64,000 nucleotides of DNA from Duganella fentianensis. Its GTDB lineage: Bacteria; Pseudomonadota; Gammaproteobacteria; Burkholderiales; Burkholderiaceae_D. The stretch is taken from positions 558,001 to 622,000 of the forward strand of contig NZ_WWCL01000001.1 in the NCBI RefSeq assembly GCF_009857835.1, in the 5' to 3' direction. The position numbers were made by a program, and so were the translations under genes. This document shows positions 33,926 to 43,333 of this stretch, one piece after another. Numbering within the stretch: the stretch's first letter is position 1; the number at the start of each line of letters is the position of its first letter. The notes below the pieces were generated by a model. It was not told the DNA's origin. It made no database searches and saw only the letters and a program-made list of their open reading frames with translations.

Positions 33926-36169
33926 ATGCAACAGCGCTTCCCACTGAAACCTCTGTGCCTGCTGGTTCTGCAGGCGCTGGCCTGCCACGCCTATGCAGGC
34001 GACGCGGCCGACGCAGCCGCCGACAGCAATCTGGCCGGTGCCGTGGTCGGTCCTATCCAGACCGTAGAGATCACCGGCCGTGGCCAGTCGCGTCAGGTCC
34101 AGAACATCAACAAGACCGATCTGGCCGAAGCGCTGCCGGGTACCAGCGCACTGAAAGTGCTGGAAAAACTGCCGGGCGTGAACTTCCAGTCGGCCGACCC
34201 TTTCGGTGCCTACGAATGGTCGACCCGCTTCAGCGTGCGCGGCTTCAACCAGAACCAGCTGGGCTTCACGCTCGATGGCGTACCGCTCGGTGATATGAGC
34301 TACGGTAACAACAACGGCCTGCACATCAGCCGTGCGATTTCGTCGGAAAACATCGGCAGCGTCACCGTGTCGCAAGGCGCCGGTGCACTGGCCACGGCTT
34401 CCACCAGCAACCTCGGTGGCACCGTGCAGTTCTTCTCGCAGATGCCTAACGATGAACTGGGCCTGACCTTCGCCCAGACGCTGGGCAGCGATTCCACTGC
34501 GCGCACTTTTGCCCGCGTCGATACGGGCCTGCTGAACGGCGTGGCCAAAGCTTATCTGAGCGGCACGCGTCAGCGCACCGACAAGACCAAGGGTGCCGGT
34601 GGCCAGAACCAGGACCAGCTGAACTCCAAGTTCGTGTTTAACTTCGGCGACAACAAGCTGACCGGTTTCCTCAACTATTCGGACCGCCGCGAAGTTGATT
34701 ATCAGGACGTGTCGCCGGAAATGGTGCAGCGTCTGGGCTATCAGTGGGATAACTACGAAGGCGACTGGCAGCGTGCTGTGAACGCTGCCGCCGGCAAGTT
34801 CACGGGTGGCGTGAACAGCATGGATGATGCCTACTACTCGGCCGGCGGCCTGCGCAAGGATACCCTGGGCGGTCTGACGCTGGACCTGAACTTCGGCAGC
34901 CATGTGAACCTGAACAGCACCATCTACCATCACGATAACGAAGGTCAGGGTCACTGGTACACCCCGTACGTGGCGACCGATGCCGCCAATCCGATTTCGC
35001 TGCGTACCACCGAATACTCGATAGGCCGCGATGGCGTGACCAGCAGCCTGACGTGGGAACTGGGTAGCCACACGATCAACTTCGGTATCTGGGGCGAGCG
35101 CAGCAACCACACGGCCAGCCGTAACTACTACAGCGTGACTGGTCCGGCCGACACCATGGTGTTCCTGTCCAAGCCATTCCGCACCGACTGGAAGCAGAAC
35201 TTCATCACCACCACCTCGCAGTACTACCTGCAGGACAGCTTCAGCGCCATGGACGGCCAGCTGAAATTCAATGCCGGCTTCAAGGGCATGGACGTAGCCA
35301 TCAAGGCCACCAATCTGGTGGGCAGCCGCGCTGCCGGTGAACTGAGCGCCGAGAAATCCTTCCTGCCGCAGGCCGGTGTCAACTACGCCATCAGCAAGGA
35401 CGACGAAGTGTTTGCATCGGCTTCGAAAAACATGCGCGCGTTCCAGCCGGGCGTGAGCGGTCCGTTCTCGCAGACGCAAGTGGCGTTCGATGCCGGTGTC
35501 GCGAAACTGAAACCGGAAACTTCGGTCAATCTGGATCTGGGCTACCGCTTCAAGCGTGCTGACGTACAGGGTTCGCTGGCCGTGTACAGCGCCCGCTTCG
35601 ATGACCGTCAGCTGAGTGTGGCCACCTGCGCCGGCATCGTCGGCTGCCCGTCGACGCTGGTCAACGTGGGCAAGGTCGACACCAAAGGTGTGGAAGCGAT
35701 CGGTGTATGGAAGATCAACCGTGAACTGAGCTGGTTCAACTCGGCCACATTCAACGATTCGAAATACAAATCGGATTACATGGACGGCAAGAATCTGGTG
35801 GCCGTTAGCGGCAAGCAGGTGGTGGATGCGCCGCGCGTGCTGTTCAACACCGAAGCTTCGTATGAAAACGCCGGCTGGTTCGCCCGCGTCGGTGCCAGGT
35901 ACACGGGCAAGCGCTACTACACCTACACCAACGATGCCAGCGTACCGTCGTTCTGGCTGGCCAATCTGTCGGCTGGCTACAAGCTGAAAGCCATGGGCGG
36001 CCTGAAAGACCTGACCCTGCAAGCCAATGTGACCAACCTGTTCGACAAGAAGTATCTGAGCTCTATCGGTACCAACGGCTTCCAGAACACCGATACCAGC
36101 CATACCTTCCAGAGCATGCTGACGGGTGCACCACGTCAGGTCTTCGTGTCGCTGAACGGCAAGCTGTAA
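33926..36169 (+). CDS. TonB-dependent outer-membrane receptor
   Basis: 747 residues from ATG 33926, with a signal peptide (MQQRFPLKPLCLLVLQALACHAYA). A TonB-box-like TVEITGRG precedes the plug domain (about 50-180: ALKVLEKLPGVNFQS, FSVRGFNQNQLGFTLDGVPLGD, SVTVSQGAGALATASTSNLGG), followed by the 22-strand barrel. It imports a substrate across the outer membrane using TonB energy. The Pho-box array upstream and the coupled phosphoesterase suggest a phosphorus-containing substrate. Longer start at 33857 is not supported. The stop codon overlaps the next start (TAATG). Confidence 0.9.
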   Translation: MQQRFPLKPLCLLVLQALACHAYAGDAADAAADSNLAGAVVGPIQTVEITGRGQSRQVQNINKTDLAEALPGTSALKVLEKLPGVNFQSADPFGAYEWSTRFSVRGFNQNQLGFTLDGVPLGDMSYGNNNGLHISRAISSENIGSVTVSQGAGALATASTSNLGGTVQFFSQMPNDELGLTFAQTLGSDSTARTFARVDTGLLNGVAKAYLSGTRQRTDKTKGAGGQNQDQLNSKFVFNFGDNKLTGFLNYSDRREVDYQDVSPEMVQRLGYQWDNYEGDWQRAVNAAAGKFTGGVNSMDDAYYSAGGLRKDTLGGLTLDLNFGSHVNLNSTIYHHDNEGQGHWYTPYVATDAANPISLRTTEYSIGRDGVTSSLTWELGSHTINFGIWGERSNHTASRNYYSVTGPADTMVFLSKPFRTDWKQNFITTTSQYYLQDSFSAMDGQLKFNAGFKGMDVAIKATNLVGSRAAGELSAEKSFLPQAGVNYAISKDDEVFASASKNMRAFQPGVSGPFSQTQVAFDAGVAKLKPETSVNLDLGYRFKRADVQGSLAVYSARFDDRQLSVATCAGIVGCPSTLVNVGKVDTKGVEAIGVWKINRELSWFNSATFNDSKYKSDYMDGKNLVAVSGKQVVDAPRVLFNTEASYENAGWFARVGARYTGKRYYTYTNDASVPSFWLANLSAGYKLKAMGGLKDLTLQANVTNLFDKKYLSSIGTNGFQNTDTSHTFQSMLTGAPRQVFVSLNGKL

Positions 36170-37869
36170 TGCGGGCGCCCCTGCTGGCGCTGGTCTGCGG
36201 TGCGCTGAACGTTACGGCCGCCGCAGCGGCCACCACGCCGATCGAGCACGTCATCGTGCTGGTCGGCGAAAACCGGACCTTCGATAATCTGTACGGGGTC
36301 TACCAGCCGCGCAGGGGACAGACTGTCTCCAACCTGCTGTCGAAGAAGATCGTCAATCCCGACGGCACGCCGGGCCCGCGCTTTGCTGATGCAGCGCAGA
36401 AGCTGGGCCTGTCGACGGGCGCCTACACGCCTACGCCGGCCGTAACGGGCAGCTATGCCACGCTGCCGCAGCCGTGGGCCGCCGGTGCATTCGGCCAGCG
36501 TCAGGATGTGCCGGATGCACGCTTTCCGGCCAGCCTGCCTAACGGCCCGTTCCAGATCACCCACCATGTGGGCTATGGCGCCCACACGGGCGACCCGACC
36601 CACCGCTTCTTCCAGATGTGGCAGCAGGTGAATGGCGGTAAGAACGATCTGTTTGTCTGGGTCGGCGATCAGACGGGCCCCGGCCCCAGCAACCCCTTCC
36701 CGCTGGCACCCGGCCGGACAGGGCAGGGCGGGGTGGCCATGGGCTTCTACAATATGGCGCGCGGCGACGCTGCCCTGTTCAAACGGCTGGCCGACCAGTA
36801 TGCCATCGCGGACAATTATCACCAGCCCATCATGGGTGGCACCACGGCCAACTACTTTGCGCTGGCCACGGCTGATGTGGGCGTGTATCTGGAAGACGGC
36901 AAGCCGGCCGTACCGCCGGCCAAGCTGATCGAAAATCCTGATGCCCAGCCGGGTACCAACAACTGGTACACGGAAGACGGCTACCGTGGCGGCACTTATG
37001 TGGCCTGTGCCGACGAGAGCCAGCCCGGTGTGGCCGGTATCCGCCAGCTGCTGGCGGCGCTGCCTTACAAGGCCTTCAATGACGGCAATTGCGCACCGGG
37101 CCACTACTACATGGTCAACAACCTTGATCCGGCCTACGGGGCGATGGGGCAGGCGCTGGAACTGGGGCCGGACAAATTCCTGCTGCCGCCGCAGACCATG
37201 CCGCACATCGGCGATGCGCTGACGGCTGGCGGGGTGTCGTGGAAGTGGTATAGCGGCGGCCGTAACGACGGCATCAAGGTGGACAAGGAATACTGCGGCA
37301 TGTGCGATACGCCGACCTTCTTCAGCTCCACCATGCAGGGGCCGGACAAGGCCAAGCTGGTCGATCTGATGCAGTTCTATGTGGACGTAAAAGACGCCGC
37401 CACTTTCCCGGCCGTGTCCATCATCGCACCGTACGACAGCATCTCCGGCCATCCAGGCTATGCCATGGAAACCAGCTTCGACGAACTGGTAGCCGGTGTG
37501 ATCGACCGCGTCAAAGCCAATCCGGCGCTATGGAAGAACACCGCCATCCTGATTACTTTCGACGAAGGCGGCGGCTATTACGATTCCGGCTATGTGCAGG
37601 CGATAGACTTCTTCGGCGACGGCACGCGCATACCGCTGATTGTGGTGTCGCCATGGGCGAAGAAGGGTGTGGTCGATCACACCTATTATGATCACGCGTC
37701 GATCGCCAAATTCATCGAGCGTAACTGGTCGCTGCCGCCGCTGTCGGCACGCAGCCGCGACAATCTGCCCAATCCCGTGCATGGCAAGGCCGATCCGTAT
37801 GTGCCGCTGAACCGTCCCGCGATAGGCGATCTGATGCCGCTGTTCGATTTCTCCGGCAGCCGCCGCTAG
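36169..37869 (+). CDS. Secreted phosphoesterase (PF04185, phospholipase C/AcpA type)
   Basis: 566 residues with a short signal peptide (MRAPLLALVCGALNVTAAAAA). The family's first motif HVIVLVGENRTFDNLYG is at the start of the mature chain; later come ITFDEGGGYYD and RIPLIVVSPWAKKGVVDHTYYDHASIAKFIERN (one conserved block near residues 485-520), all typical of PF04185 acid phosphatases and phospholipases C. Expected to release phosphate from organic esters in the periplasm or outside. Its ATG overlaps the TonB receptor stop by one base, so the two are translationally coupled. Substrate cannot be read from sequence. Confidence 0.9.
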   Translation: MRAPLLALVCGALNVTAAAAATTPIEHVIVLVGENRTFDNLYGVYQPRRGQTVSNLLSKKIVNPDGTPGPRFADAAQKLGLSTGAYTPTPAVTGSYATLPQPWAAGAFGQRQDVPDARFPASLPNGPFQITHHVGYGAHTGDPTHRFFQMWQQVNGGKNDLFVWVGDQTGPGPSNPFPLAPGRTGQGGVAMGFYNMARGDAALFKRLADQYAIADNYHQPIMGGTTANYFALATADVGVYLEDGKPAVPPAKLIENPDAQPGTNNWYTEDGYRGGTYVACADESQPGVAGIRQLLAALPYKAFNDGNCAPGHYYMVNNLDPAYGAMGQALELGPDKFLLPPQTMPHIGDALTAGGVSWKWYSGGRNDGIKVDKEYCGMCDTPTFFSSTMQGPDKAKLVDLMQFYVDVKDAATFPAVSIIAPYDSISGHPGYAMETSFDELVAGVIDRVKANPALWKNTAILITFDEGGGYYDSGYVQAIDFFGDGTRIPLIVVSPWAKKGVVDHTYYDHASIAKFIERNWSLPPLSARSRDNLPNPVHGKADPYVPLNRPAIGDLMPLFDFSGSRR

Positions 37870-37880
37870 TCGGCCTATGA

Positions 37881-38123
37881 TTAGCCAGCTGCCGGTGTTT
37901 CCGGCCGGGCGTCGCCAGCATGCTGCTGTGCGGCGCTCTGGCGCTCCTGCCATTCTTTCAGGGCCACACGGTAGCGATCGAGTTCGCCCTGATACATGTC
38001 TTCCACGCAGAAGGTGCAGCCGCTGTGGCAGCAGTCGCCCGGTGCCGGTGGCTGCGGCGCTTCCGGTTCCGGATCGTGGTTCAGTGTGGCGGGTGGAGTG
38101 ACAGGTGGGTGTGCTTCAGACAT
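37881..38123 (-). CDS. Oxidoreductase-like domain protein (PF09791), 80 aa
   Basis: Short protein with a proline-rich N-terminus and the compact CCHSGCTFCVEDMYQGELDRYRVALKEW motif, which is the oxidoreductase-like (PF09791) domain: four cysteines that may bind metal or a cofactor, then a helix. Function unknown; eukaryotic relatives are mitochondrial. Ends 7 nt before the end... of the neighbouring minus-strand gene region and is convergent with the phosphoesterase. Start MSEAHPP at 38123. Confidence 0.75.
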   Translation of the reverse strand: MSEAHPPVTPPATLNHDPEPEAPQPPAPGDCCHSGCTFCVEDMYQGELDRYRVALKEWQERQSAAQQHAGDARPETPAAG

Positions 38124-38130
38124 CTATTCC

Positions 38131-41100
38131 TCAAACAGGTGGCATGGCCAGTAGCGCCATGTTACGGCCCTTTTCCTTGGCGCGATAGAGGGCGCGGTCG
38201 GCCATCTGCACCAGCTGGTCCGGCGTGCTGTCCTCGCTGGGCACCATGGCGGCCACGCCTATGCTGATGGTCATCACGCCAAACGGCGAGGCCACGTGCG
38301 GCAACTGGCGGCGTGCCAGTTCGGCGCAGATGGCCTGCGCCGTGCCGTAGGCATCGGTGGCATCGGTGGCTGCCGCCAGCAGGGCAAATTCTTCGCCGCC
38401 GTAGCGCGCTACCAGATTGGAGGTGCGCCGGCCATGGCTGGTGATCAGGTCGGCCACGGTGCGCAGCGCGCTATCACCAGCCAGGTGGCCGTAGTGGTCG
38501 TTGTATTTTTTGAAGTAGTCCACGTCCAGCATGGTCAGGGCCAGCGTCTGGCCGGTGCGGGCGGCGCGGCGCCATTCCGTTTCCAGCGCCAGATCGAAAC
38601 CGCGGCGGTTGCTGACCCCCGTCAGGCCGTCGGTGGTAGTCAGGGCGGCCAGCTTGCGGTTGGATTCTTCCAGTTCTGCCGTACGTGCCGTAACCAGCTG
38701 TTCCAGCTTGGCCTGATGGCGCGTCAGACGGCGGATGCGCACTTTGTACAGCAGCAGCAAGGTGCTGACCACCAGCGCGATCAGGCCGGCGCGGAACCAC
38801 CAGCGCTGCCAGAACGGCGGCGTGATGGTCACTTCCAGCGTAGCCGGTTGCGGATTCCATACCCCCAGATGGTTGGCTGCCTTGACGCGGAAAGTGTAGC
38901 GGCCCGGATTGAGGTTGGTATAGCTGGCGCTGCGGTGGGCAGCGTCGGTTTCCACCCAGTCCTGATCGAAGCCGTCCAGCTGGTAGGCATAGCGGTTGAG
39001 CGAGGGCTCGGTGTAGTGCAGGGCGGCGAATTCGATCGAGAACACCGAGGCCTGCGCCGACAGGGTCAGCGCGGTAGGCGAGGTGACAGGGCCTTCGGCC
39101 TTGACGTTTTCGCCCGGTTTGCCATCCTGCAGCGAGTGGTTGAACACGGTGATGTCGGTAATGGCCACCTGCGGCGGGCGCGAACTGGTACGCACATTGG
39201 CCGGGGTCACGGCCGTCATGCCGTGCACGCCGCCGAAGTACAGCACGCCTTTTTCATCGGTGGTGGAGGAATTGACGGTAAAGCCTTCCGTCAGGCCGTC
39301 CGAGGCTGTGAAGCGGGCCACCTGGCCCGTGGCCGGATCGAGCCGGTACAGGCCGGCGATGGTGGAGCACCAGATACGGCCTTCGCTATCGTGCTCGATG
39401 GCGAGGATTTTCGGTGCGCGCATGGCGGCCGCGTAGGACTTGAAGCTGACCGTGCCATCGCCCTTGAACTGCACCAGATCCAGGCCCTTGCTGGTACCGA
39501 CCCAGATGCGGCCTTGCGCATCTTCGTGCAGGCTGGCGATGTTGTCGTCGCTCAGGCCGGCAGCGTCCTTGCTGTGGTGGCGGAAGTGGCGGAATTTGCC
39601 GGTGGCCGGATCGAGCAGGTCGAGGCCGCCGCCATTCCATTCCGAACCGGCCCAGACGCGGCCCTGCCGGTCTTCCAGCACGGCCGAGGTGCCGTTCACG
39701 GCGCGGGTGGCGGGGTCGTTAGGATCGTTGTAATAGATTTTGCGTGCATCCGTTTTGGGGTCGTAGCGGATCAAGCTATTGCCAGTCGCTAGCCACAGCA
39801 CGCCACCGGCGCCGGGCGCGATGGCGTTGATGTAGTCGCTCGCAGTGTTGCCGAAGTGGATGACCTGAAACGGGCTGTCCGGCGTGTCGAGGCGGTTCAG
39901 ACCGTTGGACGTGCCCAGCCATAGGGGGCCTTTGCTGGCCACATCCTGATACATGCTGTAGATGATGGAGTGGCTGAGTTTGCCCTTGGTCTTGTCGTCG
40001 GCATGGTAGGTGCGGATCACCGTGCTGGTGGCGGGATCGTACAAGCTCATGCCCACATTGCCGCCCAGCCAGACGCGCCCGCCCGGTGCCCGCGCCAGAC
40101 TCAGCAAGGCATTGCTGGCCGGACCGGAACGGCTGTCGATGCGGAACGGTACGTGGCGGGTAAAGCCTTCGCTGTTCAGGTTGGCAAGGCTGATGCCGTC
40201 CGTGAAGGAGGCGATCCACAGCATGCCGGCGCGGTCCTGCAGCACGGCGCGCAGGTTATCGCCGGGCAGGCTATACGGGTCGTCGGCCGCGTGGACGAAC
40301 TGGTCGAAGCTGGCCGTGGCCTCGTTCCAGCGCAGCAGGCCGGCCGACAGGGTGGTGCTCCACAGCGTGCCCTTGTCGTCCAGATTGAAGTTGGTGATGC
40401 GGCTGTAAGGCGAAGCGATGGCCTGGCGGCTGCTCCAGTCGCTCTTGCCATCCCAGCGGATCACGCCCGATTCCGTGCCTATCCACAGTGCGCCGCTGCG
40501 GTCGAACTGCAAGGCCCGTACGATGTTGACGCGCGCATCGGGCACGGGGCCGGGGTCGACCTGATGGTGCTGGAAGCGGTTGCTGCCCGGTGCCAGATAA
40601 TCGAGCCCGCCGGGCCAGGTGCCTATCCAGATGCCGCCGCGGCTATCGAGTGCCAGCGCATTCAGATCATTGCTGGCCAGACTGTCGGGATTGTCGTCCT
40701 CGTGGGCGTAGACAGTGAACTTGCCGCTGACCGGGTTGAAGTGCTGCAGCCCGCCCCAGCTGCCCACCCACATGCCGTCCTTGCCATCGGAAATGATGTT
40801 CTTGATGATGCGGTGGTTCTTCGGCGCTTTGCCGCTAGGTGCGTAGGTGGTGAAGTTGTTGGTGTCGGGATTGAAGCGGGCCAGCCCGTTCTGGGTGCCG
40901 GCCCAGATAAAGCCCTGCTGGTCTTCATAGATGGCGGACACGCGGTCATGGGGCAGGCTGTGCGGATCACCGGGGATGTTGATGTATTTGACTGCCTGAT
41001 AGCCGTTGTAGCGGTACAGGCCATTGGTATGGGTGCCTATCCAGATAAAGCCTTTGCGGTCCTGCAGCAGCGACAGCATGGAGGGTTCGTCGCCGTCGAG

Positions 41101-41235
41101 CGGGCCCAGCTTCTTGAAACGCAGCGAGGGAACGGGGGCAGCCGCCAGATCGGCAGCGGGCAGGACACAGAAGACGGTGCAGACAAGAAGAAATAGCCGC
41201 AGAGCGCGGCGCAAGGCTGTTGCTAGGTCAGGCAT
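38131..41235 (-). CDS. Beta-propeller (Reg_prop/Y_Y_Y) sensor diguanylate cyclase
   Basis: 1034 residues from MPDLATALRRAL; the longer upstream frame is not supported. Signal/anchor helix (about 8-30), a periplasmic two-component-regulator propeller of about 14 repeats (about 40-680; repeated GxIWIGT, RVWAGS, GRIWVGTS), the Y_Y_Y Ig-like domain (about 700-780; YAYQLDGFDQDWVE), a membrane helix (about 800-820) and a GGDEF domain (about 860-1030) with ARYGGEEF (GGEEF 946-950) intact. The I-site position reads RTSN, so product inhibition is probably lost. Senses an external ligand, unknown, and makes c-di-GMP. Confidence 0.92.
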   Translation of the reverse strand: MPDLATALRRALRLFLLVCTVFCVLPAADLAAAPVPSLRFKKLGPLDGDEPSMLSLLQDRKGFIWIGTHTNGLYRYNGYQAVKYINIPGDPHSLPHDRVSAIYEDQQGFIWAGTQNGLARFNPDTNNFTTYAPSGKAPKNHRIIKNIISDGKDGMWVGSWGGLQHFNPVSGKFTVYAHEDDNPDSLASNDLNALALDSRGGIWIGTWPGGLDYLAPGSNRFQHHQVDPGPVPDARVNIVRALQFDRSGALWIGTESGVIRWDGKSDWSSRQAIASPYSRITNFNLDDKGTLWSTTLSAGLLRWNEATASFDQFVHAADDPYSLPGDNLRAVLQDRAGMLWIASFTDGISLANLNSEGFTRHVPFRIDSRSGPASNALLSLARAPGGRVWLGGNVGMSLYDPATSTVIRTYHADDKTKGKLSHSIIYSMYQDVASKGPLWLGTSNGLNRLDTPDSPFQVIHFGNTASDYINAIAPGAGGVLWLATGNSLIRYDPKTDARKIYYNDPNDPATRAVNGTSAVLEDRQGRVWAGSEWNGGGLDLLDPATGKFRHFRHHSKDAAGLSDDNIASLHEDAQGRIWVGTSKGLDLVQFKGDGTVSFKSYAAAMRAPKILAIEHDSEGRIWCSTIAGLYRLDPATGQVARFTASDGLTEGFTVNSSTTDEKGVLYFGGVHGMTAVTPANVRTSSRPPQVAITDITVFNHSLQDGKPGENVKAEGPVTSPTALTLSAQASVFSIEFAALHYTEPSLNRYAYQLDGFDQDWVETDAAHRSASYTNLNPGRYTFRVKAANHLGVWNPQPATLEVTITPPFWQRWWFRAGLIALVVSTLLLLYKVRIRRLTRHQAKLEQLVTARTAELEESNRKLAALTTTDGLTGVSNRRGFDLALETEWRRAARTGQTLALTMLDVDYFKKYNDHYGHLAGDSALRTVADLITSHGRRTSNLVARYGGEEFALLAAATDATDAYGTAQAICAELARRQLPHVASPFGVMTISIGVAAMVPSEDSTPDQLVQMADRALYRAKEKGRNMALLAMPPV

Positions 41236-41539
41236 GTTGATTTTCCGTGGGCGGCGCAAGCAGCCGGGCGCCGTACTAAACATTAATTGGTATCTGAGCA
41301 GAATGACTATTATACATGCCATTGATGCAATGAAATTGACACAAACTGGGGTTTTTTAGCGCAGTTGCCGCAATTTAGGGTATAGTTTACGGCGCTTATA
41401 GTATCGTGCTCACCGCTTTACCGCTCCGCCGGTTGTTCCGCACTTCCTCCAGGTTGTCCAGTAGCGCCGGGCCGGCCGCGCAAACACGTTGTTAATTGAA
41501 GAAAGCTGGGCTGCCCGCCGCAGGGCCGCCACCCACATT
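41236..41539. promoter_or_regulatory. Divergent promoter region of the propeller cyclase and helicase genes
   Basis: 304 nt without a gene. Minus strand: a perfect -10 TATAAT (41309-41314) 66 nt from the cyclase start, weak -35. Plus strand: two -10-like TATAGT (41381-41386 and 41397-41402) for the helicase, also with poor -35; this leaves a leader of about 130 nt, long as in many cold-shock-type helicase genes. The TTGACA at 41336-41341 has no -10 at the right distance. Confidence 0.45.
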
Positions 41540-43144
41540 ATGTCCGAAACCCAACATTTCACCCCGACCGTGTCCGACCCAGTTCTGGCCAGTGTGCCTG
41601 TTGCCATCGAGCCTGCGATTGCCGTTGAAGCGGCTGCCGTAGCAACGGTCGCGGTTGAAGTCGCTCCTGCCGCTGTGGCAGTGGCTGTCGAAGTTGTTAA
41701 CGAAGTGGCTGCCGCGCCTGCCAGCGTGCGCTTTGCCGACTTCGGCCTGTCGCCCCTGATCCAGCGCGCGCTGACCGAGCAGGGCTATGAACACCCGACC
41801 CCTATCCAGGCGCAAGCCATCCCCGTGCTGCTGCAAGGCCGCGATGTGATGGGCGCGGCCCAGACGGGTACCGGCAAGACGGCCAGCTTCTCGCTGCCGA
41901 TTATCCAGATGCTGCTGGCCCATGCCAGCCACAGCACTTCGCCGGCGCGCCACCCTGTGCGTGCCCTGATCCTGACGCCGACGCGCGAACTGGCCGTGCA
42001 GGTAGCGGAAAACGTGCAGGCCTATGCCAAGCACACGCCGCTGCGCTCCACCGTGGTGTTCGGCGGCATGGACATGAAGCCGCAGACGGTGATCCTGCGC
42101 AATGGCGTGGAAATCGTCATCGCCACTCCGGGCCGTCTGCTCGACCACGTCGAACAGAAGAATATCGCCCTGAATCAGGTGCAGATGCTGGTGATGGACG
42201 AAGCCGACCGCATGCTGGACATGGGCTTCCTGCCCGACCTGCAGCGCATCATCAACCTGCTGCCGGCCAAGCGCCAGAACCTGATGTTCTCCGCCACCTT
42301 CTCGCCGGAAATCAAGAAGCTGGCCAACACCTTCCTGAACCATCCGGTCACCATCGAAGTGGCGCGCAGCAACCAGACCGCCGACAAGGTGACGCAGGTG
42401 GTGTACAAGGTAGCCGAGAACCAGAAACATGCGCTGACTGCACATCTGCTGCGCCAGCGCGAGCTGAAGCAGGTGATCATCTTCTCGAATACCAAGATAG
42501 GCGCTTCCCGTCTGGCCCGCGGGCTGGAGCAGGAAGGCATGAAAGCCGTCGCCATCCACGGCGACAAGAGCCAGCAGGAGCGCATGGCGGCGCTGGACGC
42601 TTTCAAGAAAGGCGAGATCGACATTCTGGTCGCCACCGACGTGGCGGCCCGTGGTCTGGATATTTCCGACCTGCCGTGCGTGATCAACTACGATCTGCCG
42701 TATAACGCGGAAGACTATGTGCACCGTATCGGCCGTACCGGCCGTGCCGGTGCGTCCGGCGATGCCCTGTCGATCTATTCGGACAAGGACGAGCGTCTGC
42801 TGGCCGATATCGAAAAACTCATCAAGCAGACCATCAAGCGTGGCGATCTGGCCGGCTTCAACCCGGCCCCTGCCTATGCGGGTGAAGAGCGCGGCGAACG
42901 CCGTGGCCGCCGCGACGAAGCGCCGCGCAGCAGCAGCCGTGCCGGCGAGCGCGTGGCACCGCGTACGGGCAGCAGCACGTTTGTTCCGCGCCGTGAAAAA
43001 GTCGATCCATGGTTCCTCAAGCCTTACGAGCCTGCCAAGGCGCCTGCGCCCGCCAGCACGGCGACGCTGGGCACGGCGGCGCCAGGCGCGCCCAAACCCA
43101 AGCAGAAGCTGGCCTTCCTGCTCGGTGGCGTACCGCGCAGCTAG
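41540..43144 (+). CDS. DEAD-box ATP-dependent RNA helicase (RhlE-like)
   Basis: 534 residues from MSETQHF (41540). An unusual Ala/Val-rich N-terminal stretch (about 10-60) precedes the Q motif (FADFGLSPLIQRALTEQGYEHPTPIQ), motif I AQTGTGKT (about 107), PTREL, DEAD in VMDEADRMLDMGF (about 219), SAT, and ARGLDI / HRIGRTGRAG. The C-terminal tail is basic and Arg/Ser-rich (about 450-500), typical of RhlE/CsdA-type helicases that act on ribosome assembly and mRNA decay. The conserved core is clear; the exact subfamily is less so. Followed by a strong terminator. Confidence 0.92.
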   Translation: MSETQHFTPTVSDPVLASVPVAIEPAIAVEAAAVATVAVEVAPAAVAVAVEVVNEVAAAPASVRFADFGLSPLIQRALTEQGYEHPTPIQAQAIPVLLQGRDVMGAAQTGTGKTASFSLPIIQMLLAHASHSTSPARHPVRALILTPTRELAVQVAENVQAYAKHTPLRSTVVFGGMDMKPQTVILRNGVEIVIATPGRLLDHVEQKNIALNQVQMLVMDEADRMLDMGFLPDLQRIINLLPAKRQNLMFSATFSPEIKKLANTFLNHPVTIEVARSNQTADKVTQVVYKVAENQKHALTAHLLRQRELKQVIIFSNTKIGASRLARGLEQEGMKAVAIHGDKSQQERMAALDAFKKGEIDILVATDVAARGLDISDLPCVINYDLPYNAEDYVHRIGRTGRAGASGDALSIYSDKDERLLADIEKLIKQTIKRGDLAGFNPAPAYAGEERGERRGRRDEAPRSSSRAGERVAPRTGSSTFVPRREKVDPWFLKPYEPAKAPAPASTATLGTAAPGAPKPKQKLAFLLGGVPRS

Positions 43145-43163
43145 TCCGCTCCATACTCAGTCC

Positions 43164-43196
43164 ATGCCGCTCGCTGAACCGAGCGGCATTTTTTTT
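43164..43196 (+). terminator. Intrinsic terminator of the DEAD-box helicase gene
   Basis: Perfect 10-bp stem (43164-43173 with 43180-43189), 6-nt loop and a run of eight T, 20 nt after the stop codon. Confidence 0.92.
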
Positions 43197-43250
43197 GCCC
43201 GAAAAGAAATTCCATAAGACAACATTATTTTCAATTTGGAATCAAAATTG

Positions 43251-43279
43251 TAGACAGGGCGATTTTGTGGCGATATACT
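43251..43279 (+). promoter_or_regulatory. Sigma-70 promoter of the PEP-CTERM gene
   Basis: TAGACA (43251-43256), 17-nt spacer, TATACT (43274-43279): the best sigma-70 match in the window. It leaves a leader of about 47 nt before the ATG at 43334. The leader is AT-rich and ends with AAAGGGAAAAATC, a good ribosome-binding site. Confidence 0.75.
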
Positions 43280-43333
43280 TCAAATATCCATTGAGAAATA
43301 ATTGTTTACAAATTTCAACTAAAGGGAAAAATC

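Noticed and set aside
33908..36103. 731-aa minus-strand open frame opposite the TonB receptor
   Set aside because: Antisense shadow of a clearly coding gene; no recognisable domain.
43237..43251. TGGAAT-N5-TTGT, a possible sigma-54 promoter for the PEP-CTERM gene
   Set aside because: The -12 GC is GT and -24 has two mismatches, while a much better sigma-70 promoter (TAGACA-17-TATACT) lies directly after it. Sigma-54 control of such genes is known elsewhere, so it is noted but not called.
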